From Dyella sp. GSA-30 (GTDB taxonomy: Bacteria > Pseudomonadota > Gammaproteobacteria > Xanthomonadales > Rhodanobacteraceae): a stretch of DNA of 64,000 bases. Positions 17,044 through 25,065 of the stretch are shown here, one piece after another. Location: assembly GCF_027924605.1 (NCBI RefSeq), contig NZ_AP027042.1, forward strand, positions 4,689,524-4,753,523. The letters run 5' to 3'. Within the stretch, counting starts at the first letter, position 1. Each line of letters starts with the position of its first letter. Position numbers and translations under genes: made by a program. The notes under the pieces were generated by a model. It saw nothing but the letters and a program-made list of their open reading frames with translations, was not told the origin of the DNA and did no database searches.

Positions 17044-17224
17044 GAGGTTCTCCCTGGATACCTGTCGAGTATGTGACTTTGCGCAGGGAGGGAAACATGA
17101 CTAATGGCAGGGGCAGCATTCGCAGGAAAACGCGAGGCGAAGCCTCCCTCGTCACGACTTGTAGCAACTGGAGTCGCCGTTGCACAAACTCAGGTGGGCT
17201 TTGGAGTCTCCGGCCACATAGCCA

Positions 17225-17509
17225 TCAAGCCGGGCGTTCCGAAGCAGGCCCTGATACGGGCAATGGATGCACGCCGCTCTCACGACGAGGTTTGGCGCCT
17301 GATGGCAAAGACGGTGCCACTCGGCCCAACGTGATGTTCTTGCAGGCACGTACTTCTCGATTGGAGAAGGTCCATATCTCTCCGGTTTCGGTAATGAATA
17401 CCGTCCAGTACAGATCGCTTTCCGGACCATAGTCGACCAGGAAGTGAGCGAAGCCTTCGCCCTTGGGCGTGTTCAATGGAAGAGGTGGATTGAGTTGCAG
17501 CATGGTCAT
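17225..17509 (-). CDS. Small conserved hypothetical protein
   Basis: About 94 residues starting MTMLQLNPPLPLNTPKGEGF (a second ATG lies at 17503). The first 60 residues, with FAHFLVDYGPESDLYWTVF and WTFSNREVRACKNITLGR, resemble a small hypothetical protein common in proteobacteria. The last 35 residues (after ITLGR) are proline- and arginine-rich and look like read-through beyond the normal end, possibly after a frameshift. Function unknown. It stands alone between two oppositely oriented units. Confidence 0.6.
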   Translation of the reverse strand: MTMLQLNPPLPLNTPKGEGFAHFLVDYGPESDLYWTVFITETGEIWTFSNREVRACKNITLGRVAPSLPSGAKPRRESGVHPLPVSGPASERPA

Positions 17510-17664
17510 GGCTCTAACGGGTTTGACTTTATCAGGCAACGACAACCGTCGATTGAGAGTGAATGTCGGCCGGACCGCTATGTGATGGCAGTCATCCGAT
17601 ACTTTTCACCGATCGCGCGCGTTGTTCCGGGCATGTTCTAACGCCACAACACGGAAACGTAGCG

Positions 17665-18120
17665 ATGAGCCAAAACGATCACGACATCAAAGTCATCAAT
17701 GGATTGATTGCCACCACGATCGACAGCGTCAATGGCTACCAGGAAGCAGCCAAAGAGGCAGACAGCGCCACGTATCGCGATCTGTTCCAAAGCTGGGCTA
17801 CCGATCGCCGGCAAGTGGCAACAGGCTTGCAGCAGTTGGTGTCCTCGTTGGGCGGCAAGCCCGAGGACGACGGTACGGCGCTGGCATCGATCCACCGCAG
17901 CTTTGTCGACCTGCGTGCGTCCATGAGCAAGGGCGACAAAGCCGTCGTCGACGAGGTCGAACGCGGGGAAGACCATATCAAGGCCAAGTACGAAGACGCC
18001 TTGAAGGACGACAAGCTTGCCCCGGCAGTGCATACCGCTGTGCAAGCAGCGTTTACTTCCGTGCGACAAGGCCACGATGAGATGCGCCAGTTGAAGCACG
18101 GACTTGAAGGCAGGCAATAA
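17665..18120 (+). CDS. PA2169 family four-helix-bundle protein (DUF2383)
   Basis: 151 residues, nearly all helical. The N-terminus DIKVINGLIATTIDSVNGYQEAAKEA and the YRDLFQSWATDRRQVATGLQQLVSSLGG segment match the DUF2383/PA2169 family, a ferritin-like four-helix bundle often induced by stress. No metal-ligand set is complete enough to claim iron binding. The ATG at 17665 is preferred because it starts the domain; the frame is open further upstream. A strong terminator follows. Confidence 0.82.
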   Translation: MSQNDHDIKVINGLIATTIDSVNGYQEAAKEADSATYRDLFQSWATDRRQVATGLQQLVSSLGGKPEDDGTALASIHRSFVDLRASMSKGDKAVVDEVERGEDHIKAKYEDALKDDKLAPAVHTAVQAAFTSVRQGHDEMRQLKHGLEGRQ

Positions 18121-18137
18121 CGAGTAGAGCCATCCAT

Positions 18138-18162
18138 GAGCGGCCACCAGGCCGCTCTATCT
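18138..18162 (+). terminator. Rho-independent-type terminator
   Basis: GAGCGGCC and GGCCGCTC form a perfect 8-bp GC stem with an ACCA loop (18138-18157), followed by TATCTTTG. It lies 17 bases after the PA2169-type gene and just before the convergent hydrolase gene's stop codon. Confidence 0.75.
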
Positions 18163-18175
18163 TTGCGCTTAAAAC

Positions 18176-19555
18176 TTACTCAATTGCAGCGGACACATCG
18201 TTAACGAGACGTACGAGTCCCTTGATGTCGTAGTTCGGCGGATCGACCGTGGTACCCAGCCGGACGATGACCAGATGTTTCGAGGGCACGATCACGATGC
18301 GTTGCCCTTGGGCACCCGATGCCATGTACGCGCCTGGCGGCATCCCTTCGATACGCGCATGGGTATCACCCGCCGCTGCCACGTTGGTCCAGAACCCGGC
18401 ACCGTAAGGACTATCGAGTGTCGGGCTGCTCGAATAGACATCCCATTGCGGCGGAAGAATGCGTTGACCGTTCACCACGCCGCCGTCGAGATAGAGCTGG
18501 CCGAAGCGGGCCCAGTCACGCGCCGATGCGTAGACACGGGTCGATCCAACCATCGTTTGCGCGCCGTCGAATTCCATCAGCACATGGCGCATGCCAATCG
18601 GATCGAACAACTCCTTGTGTGCGAAACGGATCAGTCCCGCGGCGCCACCAGCGACATGGTCACGTATCACGCCCGCAACGAGCAGCGTGTTGCCGCTGGT
18701 GTATTCCCATGTCTGGCCTGGCATTGCCTTGAGCGGGGCCTCGGCCGCATACGCGGCCATGTCATGCATCCGGAAAAGCATGATCGACACCGGATCGAAT
18801 CCACTGTCCTCCTCGGCAAGCGAAAGGCCCGACGTCATGCGCATGAGTTGATCGAGCGTGATCCGGTGACGCGGATCGCTCGGATCTTTCCACGCCGCGA
18901 TGGGCGCCGGCGCACGGATATCGAGCTTGCCCTGCCCGACCAGGATGCCTACCAATGCATTGACGACGGACTTGCTGACGGAAAAGCCCAGCTGCGGTGT
19001 ATCGGGGCCGAATCCTTCGGCGTATTGCTCGGCAACGATGTGCCCCTCGTGCAAAACCACAATCGCATGCACATAGCGGCGTGGGCCCGTCGCCGGCTCC
19101 TCGAATGCGCGCGCCAATGCATCGCCGATGGCGGGACTACTCGGCGTTACAACGGCTTCCGTTTCAGCCACCGGACTCGCCGCATCGCTGGCAGCCTGCA
19201 AGGTGGCGGCGTCGGGCGTTTGCCAGGCTAACGCACAGCCATAGGAGGGATAGTAAGTGGCAACGTTTTCAAATCTTCCGTGCCAGTCGGTAGTGATGCG
19301 GCGACGGACTCGATCCACTGAATAGTGCAATCCAGGTCGCAGCAAGGCCAGGCCCTTGTCTGCGGCGAAGTTCTCTGCAAAGACACGATCCGGCGCGAGT
19401 CCGGAAACAAACACGCCAGAACAAAGGACGTCCGAAATACTCGCCGTGCCGACGCGAATCGCATGGTCGGGGCGCTTCCAGATGAACAGTCCCGCAAGGA
19501 CAAGCACCACGATGCAAAGCGCGCGGACTGCGATCGACTTCCTCGATATGGCCAC
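18176..19555 (-). CDS. Serine hydrolase of the class C beta-lactamase fold
   Basis: 459 residues. An N-terminal membrane anchor or signal (ALCIVVLVLAGLFIW, 12-26) is followed by about 100 residues without similarity and then the beta-lactamase/transpeptidase domain. The active-site SxxK is S192-V-S-K195 in GFSVSKSVVNALVG. YTSG in WEYTSGNTLLVAG is the second (YxS/N-type) motif. QGQRIVIVPSKHLVIVRLG is the C-terminal strand. Such proteins are usually esterases or D-amino-acid peptidases rather than true beta-lactamases. It lies 75 bases downstream of an aldo/keto reductase on the same strand, separated by a hairpin. Confidence 0.85.
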   Translation of the reverse strand: MAISRKSIAVRALCIVVLVLAGLFIWKRPDHAIRVGTASISDVLCSGVFVSGLAPDRVFAENFAADKGLALLRPGLHYSVDRVRRRITTDWHGRFENVATYYPSYGCALAWQTPDAATLQAASDAASPVAETEAVVTPSSPAIGDALARAFEEPATGPRRYVHAIVVLHEGHIVAEQYAEGFGPDTPQLGFSVSKSVVNALVGILVGQGKLDIRAPAPIAAWKDPSDPRHRITLDQLMRMTSGLSLAEEDSGFDPVSIMLFRMHDMAAYAAEAPLKAMPGQTWEYTSGNTLLVAGVIRDHVAGGAAGLIRFAHKELFDPIGMRHVLMEFDGAQTMVGSTRVYASARDWARFGQLYLDGGVVNGQRILPPQWDVYSSSPTLDSPYGAGFWTNVAAAGDTHARIEGMPPGAYMASGAQGQRIVIVPSKHLVIVRLGTTVDPPNYDIKGLVRLVNDVSAAIE

Positions 19556-19580
19556 CCACGCCCCCTTTCCTTTTGTGGGT

Positions 19581-19610
19581 TCGCCCCCGAGCCACGAGGC
19601 CCGGGGGCGA
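19581..19610 (-). terminator. GC-rich hairpin between the reductase and the hydrolase
   Basis: TCGCCCCCG (19581-19589) pairs with CGGGGGCGA (19602-19610), loop 12 bases. On the minus strand it follows the aldo/keto reductase by 20 bases and precedes the hydrolase ribosome site. There is no uridine run, so partial read-through is possible. Confidence 0.55.
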
Positions 19611-19630
19611 GCAGACGCACATATAACGTC

Positions 19631-20506
19631 TTAGCCGCGCTTCTGTCCAATCGCTTCCAGTTCGGCAAGCACGTCGTCCGAAAGCACCAACTCGGCGGCC
19701 GCCAGGTTTTCCTTCAGATGCTTGAGAGACGACGTGCCGGGAATAAGAAGTATGTTGGGCGCGCGTGCGAGCAACCATGCAAGGGCGACCTGCATCGGCG
19801 TCGCATCGAGCTTTTGCGCGACCGCGGACAAGGTCTCGGACTGGAGCGGCGAGAAGCCGCCAAGCGGGAAGAAGGGAACATAAGCGATGCCCTTCTGGCC
19901 GAGCTCATCGACCAGCGCCTCGTCGTGGCGGTGCACGAGGTTGTACTGGTTCTGCACGCAGACCACGTCGGCGATGCGCTGCGCCTGCGTCACCTGCGCG
20001 GAGGTTGCGTTGCTCAGACCAAGGTGTCGTATCAGGCCCTGCCGCTGCAACTCCGCCAGCGTCGTGAACTGCTCCTCGATCGACCCTTCGCTGGGCGCGT
20101 GCACGTTGCCCATGATGCGTAGATTCACCACGTCCAGCACGTCGACGCCGAGGTTGCGGAGATTATCGTGCACCGCACGCGTCAGGTCGGCGGGGCTTTG
20201 TGCCGGATTCCATGACGCATCGGCACCACGCGTCGCGCCCACCTTGGTCACGATCACTAGGTTCTGTGCATAAGGATGCAGCGCTTCGCGAATCAGCTGG
20301 TTGGTGACATGCGGTCCGTAGAAGTCACTGGTATCGATGTGATCCACGCCAGAAGCCAGTGCCTCGCGAAGCACCGCAAGCGCCGCGTCGCGATCTTTCG
20401 GGGGGCCGAACACGCCTGGACCAGCCAGCTGCATGGCGCCATAACCCAATCGGGTCACTTTGCGGTCACCCAGCGAAAAACTTCCCGACTTCTTAAGGTT
20501 GCTCAT
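19631..20506 (-). CDS. Aldo/keto reductase (YajO/Tas-like)
   Basis: 291 residues from the ATG at 20506. It opens SGSFSLGDRKVTRLGYGAMQLAG and carries GVDHIDTSDFYGPH (catalytic Asp and Tyr), VIVTKVG (Lys) and VALAWLLARAPNILLIPGTS (NADPH phosphate region). The catalytic His position reads VVNLRIMGN rather than LxxxHxP, as in a known oxidoreductase subgroup. Substrate unknown. Divergent from the LysR gene at 20618, which probably regulates it. Confidence 0.86.
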   Translation of the reverse strand: MSNLKKSGSFSLGDRKVTRLGYGAMQLAGPGVFGPPKDRDAALAVLREALASGVDHIDTSDFYGPHVTNQLIREALHPYAQNLVIVTKVGATRGADASWNPAQSPADLTRAVHDNLRNLGVDVLDVVNLRIMGNVHAPSEGSIEEQFTTLAELQRQGLIRHLGLSNATSAQVTQAQRIADVVCVQNQYNLVHRHDEALVDELGQKGIAYVPFFPLGGFSPLQSETLSAVAQKLDATPMQVALAWLLARAPNILLIPGTSSLKHLKENLAAAELVLSDDVLAELEAIGQKRG

Positions 20507-20617
20507 AGGGACTCCAGGAAAGGAACGAACGGAATGGTGCCAGGGGTGGACTATAGGCACTTACCAACCGCACGATAATCCGATGAAATCGGCACAGGTT
20601 GTGCGGAAGATCGAACA

Positions 20618-21514
20618 ATGGCAACAGATCTCCAGGATCTCTTTGCATTTCTGGCCGTGGTGCAGGCAGGCGGCTTCCGCGAAGGAGCGCGCGCCAGCGG
20701 TACCTCGGCCTCCAGCCTGAGCGAGGCCGTGCGGCGCCTGGAAACGCGTCTCGGCGTTCGACTGCTCAACCGCACGACTCGCAGCGTCTCGCCGACCGAG
20801 GCGGGCGCTCGTCTGGCCGAACGGCTTGTGCCCGCCCTGGGTGAAGTGGAAGCCGCCCTGGATGTCGTCAACAGTTTCCGCGACCGACCGACAGGGACGC
20901 TCCGGCTCAACGTGCCGGCTACCGTCGCCCGTCTCGTGCTTCCTTCGATCGTCACGCCGTTCCTCAGAGCCTATCCGGAGATCAAGCTTGAGGTGATCGT
21001 GGAGGATAGCTTTGTCGACATGCTGGCGGCCGGTTGCGATGCCGGCGTTCGCTACGACGAGCGGCTCGAGCAGGACATGATCGCCGTGCCCCTCGGCCCG
21101 CGCTTTCAGCGCTTCGCTACCGCGGCATCTCCGGATTATCTCCGCGCCAGGGGGCGCCCCAAGCACCCGCGCGACCTGCTGGACCACGCCTGCCTGCGTG
21201 GGCAATTTGCCAGCGGCGCCATGCCTGTCTGGGAATTCGAGCGCGATGGAGACATCGTACGCGTAGACCCTGCCGGGCCACTGATCGTTCGTCTGGGCGC
21301 CGCGGTGGATCTGGCCGTGGACGCAGCCATCAACGGCCTGGGCGTGATCCATTTGTTCGAGGAGTGGTTACGCCCACACCTGGACAGTGGCGCACTCGAG
21401 CCGGTATTGGAACCGTGGTGGCAGACGTTTACAGGCCCGTTCCTTTATTACCCCGGGCGTCGCCACCTGCCCGCCCCATTACGGGCATTTATCGATTTCA
21501 TTCGATCGCAGTGA
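20618..21514 (+). CDS. LysR family regulator
   Basis: 298 residues. The N-terminal helix-turn-helix LQDLFAFLAVVQAGGFREGARASGTSASSLSEAVRRLETRLGVRLL with TTRSVSPTEAG is typical of the PA0477/DmlR-like group. The effector domain has LRLNVPATVARLVLPSIV at the hinge. It is divergent from the aldo/keto reductase; a short inverted repeat CCGAT-GAA-ATCGG (20580-20592) sits 26 bases before its start and could be part of a control site. It converges on the CerR-like gene. Confidence 0.87.
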   Translation: MATDLQDLFAFLAVVQAGGFREGARASGTSASSLSEAVRRLETRLGVRLLNRTTRSVSPTEAGARLAERLVPALGEVEAALDVVNSFRDRPTGTLRLNVPATVARLVLPSIVTPFLRAYPEIKLEVIVEDSFVDMLAAGCDAGVRYDERLEQDMIAVPLGPRFQRFATAASPDYLRARGRPKHPRDLLDHACLRGQFASGAMPVWEFERDGDIVRVDPAGPLIVRLGAAVDLAVDAAINGLGVIHLFEEWLRPHLDSGALEPVLEPWWQTFTGPFLYYPGRRHLPAPLRAFIDFIRSQ

Positions 21515-21528
21515 TCACACAAGCGCGG

Positions 21529-22248
21529 CTATCTGGCCCGATTCGTTGCCAGATCGACACGCCAGCTATCGAGCAGGGTGCGCGTTTGCCCGAGCACGCT
21601 CGATTTGAGCAAGGCACCTTTGGCCGCGTCGATCTCCTTCCACCCGAGCGCATCGAGGCAGGCTCCGGGAGGATGGTAGAACGGCATGATCTGACCCTTG
21701 AGGGTAAGCGACCGGATGCGCGTAACAGGATCATTCACACCCAAGCCGGTGATGCGCGAAAGCAGTGACAGCATGGCCTTGTTCAGTGGCCGCTTCAGGC
21801 GTCGATCGAGCAGCTTGGAGGCGACATGGGCCTCTTCGTCGCCAAGCTCCCGCGCAACGAAGAGCCGTTTTTTCGACGCATGCGGTTGGGAAAGCACACT
21901 GTCCAGCATCACCCCGAGAATGCCGAGGTAGGCATCGATCAGTGCATCCATGGCGCCATCGGCCTTCAACACCGCATTGGCCTCCCGCATGGCCGGCGCG
22001 AAACGATCCCTGAGATCGTTGGTGATGTACTCGGCGCAGGCATGGTACAGGCCTTCCTTGTTTTCGAAGTAATACTGCAACGCCGGCGCATTGACCCCGG
22101 CGGCAGCGGCGATATCGCGCGTCGATGCACCGGCAAAACCATGTTCGCCAAATAGCCTCACCCCCGCGTCGATGATGCGTTGACGCGTCTCGTCGCCACG
22201 CGCGTAACCGCCTGCCGATGGGCGACGTGGCCGTTTGGTTGGAGTCAT
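21529..22248 (-). CDS. TetR family regulator, CerR/DUF1956 type, of the efflux operon
   Basis: 239 residues. The helix-turn-helix is RQRIIDAGVRLFGEHGFAGASTRDIAAAAGVNAPALQYYFENKEGLY. The C-terminal domain (YITNDLRDRF, LFVARELGDEEAHV, MPFYHPP) matches the CerR C-terminal family (DUF1956). It is divergent from the EmrA/EmrB/NodT operon. Two identical-arm palindromes lie on that operon's promoter, so this protein very likely represses the pump and itself and is released by a pump substrate. The ATG at 22248 is preferred because it follows GGTTGGAG-like sequence less clearly than others but starts the conserved chain. Confidence 0.88.
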   Translation of the reverse strand: MTPTKRPRRPSAGGYARGDETRQRIIDAGVRLFGEHGFAGASTRDIAAAAGVNAPALQYYFENKEGLYHACAEYITNDLRDRFAPAMREANAVLKADGAMDALIDAYLGILGVMLDSVLSQPHASKKRLFVARELGDEEAHVASKLLDRRLKRPLNKAMLSLLSRITGLGVNDPVTRIRSLTLKGQIMPFYHPPGACLDALGWKEIDAAKGALLKSSVLGQTRTLLDSWRVDLATNRAR

Positions 22249-22301
22249 GCGTTTGCTCTCATACGGGTTGTCTCTCCTGCTTGCCTGCCAAAGGATAGCA
22301 C

Positions 22302-22344
22302 TTGACAAAAATATTCCAGTCGGAATAAATATTCCACCTGGAAT
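22302..22344 (+). promoter_or_regulatory. Efflux-operon promoter overlapped by two operator palindromes
   Basis: TTGACA (22302-22307) and ATAAAT (22325-22330) are 17 bases apart, a near-consensus sigma-70 promoter pointing at the EmrA-like gene. ATTCC-N4-GGAAT occurs twice, at 22313-22326 (between and over the -35/-10 elements) and 22331-22344 (just downstream), 18 bases centre to centre. This is a classic repressor layout, fitting the adjacent CerR-like protein. Promoter and repeats are seen directly; binding is inferred. Confidence 0.82.
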
Positions 22345-22362
22345 ACTTTCGGACTACTACGC

Positions 22363-23478
22363 ATGCCCGCTACGACCGGAACCGCATCGGACGCCGATGC
22401 CCCCAAAGGTGCTGCCGCCCCGCCGGCTCGCCCGTCCAAGATACGTCGCTTCCTCCTGCCGGCCGCCGTTGTGCTGGCTATCGCAGCCGTACTGGCCCTC
22501 GTTTACTGGTGGCTCGTAGGGCGCTTCATGCAAAGCACGGACGACGCCTATCTGCAGGCCGACAGCGTCATCGTCGCCCCGAAGGTCAGCGGCTATGTCA
22601 CCGACGTCTACGTCGGCGACAACGTTGCGGTAAAGGCCGGCGAGCCCCTGGTGCGGCTGGATAGCCGCCAGTACCAGGCCACGCTGGATCAGGCCAAGGC
22701 CACGATCGATGCGCGCAAGGCGGATATCGAACGCGCCCAGGCGGCCATTCCGCAGCAACGGGCCGCTATCGAGCAGGCAAAAGCGCAACAACAGGTGGCG
22801 ACAGTAAACATTCGCCATGCCGAAGACGAAGTACGCCGTTACGGGCCACTGGCAACGACCGGCGCCGAAAGCGGCGATCAACTGTCGGTCCTGGTCACCA
22901 ACCGCGACCAGGCGCGCGCGACACTTGCCGCCGACACGGCAGCGCTTGACCAGGCCCAGGGACGAATGGCCGATCTGGACGCTCAGCTCGCCCAGGCGCG
23001 AGCGCAACTGGAAGTCGCACAGGCATCCGCGCGACAGGCACAGCTGGATCTGCAGGACACTTTGATTCGCAGCTCGCTTGACGGGCGCATCGGAGACCGC
23101 ACGGTCCGTGTCGGACAGTATGCGCAACCGGGCACGCGGATGATGACCGTCGTACCGGTGCAGAGCATCTATCTCAATGCCAACTTCAAGGAAACCCAGG
23201 TCGGCCGGATGCGTGCGGGCCAGCATGCGAGCCTGCATGTGGACGCGCTGGCAGGTACGGACCTCCATGGCGTGGTGGACAGCTTCTCGCCGGGTACCGG
23301 TTCGCAGTTCGCACTGCTGCCACCTGAAAACGCGACGGGTAATTTCACCAAGATCGTGCAGCGTGTGCCCGTGCGCATTCGCATCGATACCGATGAGCAG
23401 ACACGCAAGCTGCTGGTTCCAGGCCTGTCGGTGACTGTGGACGTGGATACGCGTCCGGCAGGCAACAGTCATGGCTGA
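22363..23478 (+). CDS. emrA: HlyD/EmrA family efflux adaptor
   Basis: 371 residues. An N-terminal membrane segment at about 30-52 anchors it in the inner membrane. MQSTDDAYLQADSVIVAPKVSGYVTDVYVGDN is the standard EmrA lipoyl-type start, followed by a long coiled-coil hairpin (about 105-215, rich in QAKA and QARA), then the second lipoyl half and a beta-barrel (TVRVGQYAQPGTRMMTVVPVQSIYLNANFKETQ). It bridges the EmrB-like pump and the outer-membrane channel. It overlaps the pump gene by 8 bases. Regulated by the promoter/operator at 22302-22344. Confidence 0.9.
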   Translation: MPATTGTASDADAPKGAAAPPARPSKIRRFLLPAAVVLAIAAVLALVYWWLVGRFMQSTDDAYLQADSVIVAPKVSGYVTDVYVGDNVAVKAGEPLVRLDSRQYQATLDQAKATIDARKADIERAQAAIPQQRAAIEQAKAQQQVATVNIRHAEDEVRRYGPLATTGAESGDQLSVLVTNRDQARATLAADTAALDQAQGRMADLDAQLAQARAQLEVAQASARQAQLDLQDTLIRSSLDGRIGDRTVRVGQYAQPGTRMMTVVPVQSIYLNANFKETQVGRMRAGQHASLHVDALAGTDLHGVVDSFSPGTGSQFALLPPENATGNFTKIVQRVPVRIRIDTDEQTRKLLVPGLSVTVDVDTRPAGNSHG

Positions 23479-25054
23479 GACGGGCGCCATGCCTGCAAGC
23501 CACCCCGAGCGCGCCAGTGCCGCGGACTGGATCGCCGTGGCCGCCGGTTCGCTCGGCGCATTGATGGCGACGCTCGATATCTCCATCACCAATTCCGCGT
23601 TGCCGCAGATCCAGGGTGAAATCGGTGCCACCGGCACGGAAGGCACCTGGATCTCGACTGGCTACCTGATGTCGGAAATCGTGATCATTCCGCTGGCCGC
23701 ATGGCTGACGCGGGTGTTTGGCCTGCGCAAATTTCTGCTGGGCGGCGCGGCGCTGTTTATCCTGTTCTCGATGATGTGCGGCATGTCGCATACGTTGACG
23801 GCCATGATCATCGGCCGCATCGGCCAGGGCCTGACCGGCGGCGCAATGATCCCGACCGGCCAGACCATCATCCGCAGCCGCCTGCCTATGTCGCAGCTGC
23901 CGATCGGCATGACGATATTCGGCTTGATCGTGTTACTTGGCCCGCTGTTGGGACCGGTGCTGGGCGGCTGGCTCACCGAAAACATCAGCTGGAGCTGGTG
24001 CTTTTTCATCAACCTGCCGGTGTGTATCGGCCTGATCGCGTTGCTGCTGCTCGGACTGCCGCCAGATCACCCGCAATGGGATGCGCTCAAACAAGCCGAC
24101 TGGCTCGGCATCGTCGGACTCTCGGCCGGTCTCAGCTCCTTGACGGTCGTGTTGGAGGAAGGTCAGCGCGAGCGCTGGTTCGAATCGGACATGATCATCT
24201 GGCTGAGTCTGTTGTCGCTGGCCGGCATGGTGCTGATCGCGATTTCGCAATTCACCGCCAAACGGCCGGTGATGCGCCTGAGCCTGCTGGGCAATCCGCG
24301 ATACGCCAGCGTCATTCTTATCGTGCTGGTGGTCGGCGCGGTGTTCTATTCGGTCATCTACCTGATACCGCAGTTCCTTGGCTTGATCGCCGGATACAAC
24401 GCGGAGCAGTCGGGTTGGGTGATGCTGGTATCGGGCGTACCTGCGTTTCTCATGATGCCGCTATTGCCACGTCTACTTGGCAAAGTCGATTTCCGGATCA
24501 TGGTCATCACCGGCCTGATGTGCTTCGTGGTGAGCTGCATGCTGGATATCCACCTGACGGCACAAAGCGTCGGCGATGATTTCTTCTGGTCGCAGCTGGT
24601 TCGCGGCGCCGGCCAGATGCTGGTGTTCATGCCGTTGAATCAGGCGTCGATGGCAGCGGTGAGCCGGGAGGAAGCTGGCGATGCCGCAGGCGTCTACAAC
24701 ATGGCGCGCAATCTTGGTGGCTCGATCGGGCTGGCCGTCATCGGCACCGTGATCGACCGGCGCAATACGTTTCATGTCGCGACCATCCGGGAATCGCTGA
24801 CGGCCAATTCGGTACTGGGCCAGGATCGTCTTGCCGCCAATGCAGCCGGCTGGTTCGCGCGAACCGGCGACATGGCCTACGCGAAGATGCGCGCGCTCGG
24901 CCAACTTGCCCTGCAGATCCAGCAGCAGGCGGCAGTGATTACCTATTCGGAAGTTTTCTACGTACTCGGCATTGCGCTGCTGTGCTGCATCCCACTCGCG
25001 TTGCTGTTGAAGACGCCGAGCTATGGCGCGCCGGCACCCGCTGCGGGCCACTAA
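23471..25054 (+). CDS. emrB: DHA2 family MFS drug exporter, EmrB/QacA type
   Basis: 527 residues with about 14 membrane helices, the DHA2 number. Signatures include LDISITNSALPQIQGEIGATGTEGTWISTGYLMSEI in helices 1-2 and GRIGQGLTGGAMIPTGQTII in helix 4. GPLLGPVLGGWLTENISWSWCFFINLPVC is motif C, characteristic of antiporters. It exports hydrophobic drugs in exchange for protons through the EmrA adaptor. It overlaps emrA by 8 bases and is followed 11 bases later by the outer-membrane channel gene, giving a complete tripartite pump. Confidence 0.92.
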   Translation: MAETGAMPASHPERASAADWIAVAAGSLGALMATLDISITNSALPQIQGEIGATGTEGTWISTGYLMSEIVIIPLAAWLTRVFGLRKFLLGGAALFILFSMMCGMSHTLTAMIIGRIGQGLTGGAMIPTGQTIIRSRLPMSQLPIGMTIFGLIVLLGPLLGPVLGGWLTENISWSWCFFINLPVCIGLIALLLLGLPPDHPQWDALKQADWLGIVGLSAGLSSLTVVLEEGQRERWFESDMIIWLSLLSLAGMVLIAISQFTAKRPVMRLSLLGNPRYASVILIVLVVGAVFYSVIYLIPQFLGLIAGYNAEQSGWVMLVSGVPAFLMMPLLPRLLGKVDFRIMVITGLMCFVVSCMLDIHLTAQSVGDDFFWSQLVRGAGQMLVFMPLNQASMAAVSREEAGDAAGVYNMARNLGGSIGLAVIGTVIDRRNTFHVATIRESLTANSVLGQDRLAANAAGWFARTGDMAYAKMRALGQLALQIQQQAAVITYSEVFYVLGIALLCCIPLALLLKTPSYGAPAPAAGH

Positions 25055-25065
25055 GGATGTCAGTC

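Noticed and set aside
18176-19555. Calling the serine hydrolase a beta-lactamase resistance gene
   Set aside because: Only the fold and SxxK are shown; most such proteins are esterases or peptidases.
20580-20592. CCGAT-GAA-ATCGG inverted repeat as an operator
   Set aside because: Only five-base arms; could easily arise by chance, so it is mentioned only in the LysR entry.
22357-23646. A 429-codon minus-strand open frame over the EmrA gene
   Set aside because: Shadow of the EmrA reading frame in GC-rich DNA; no family features.
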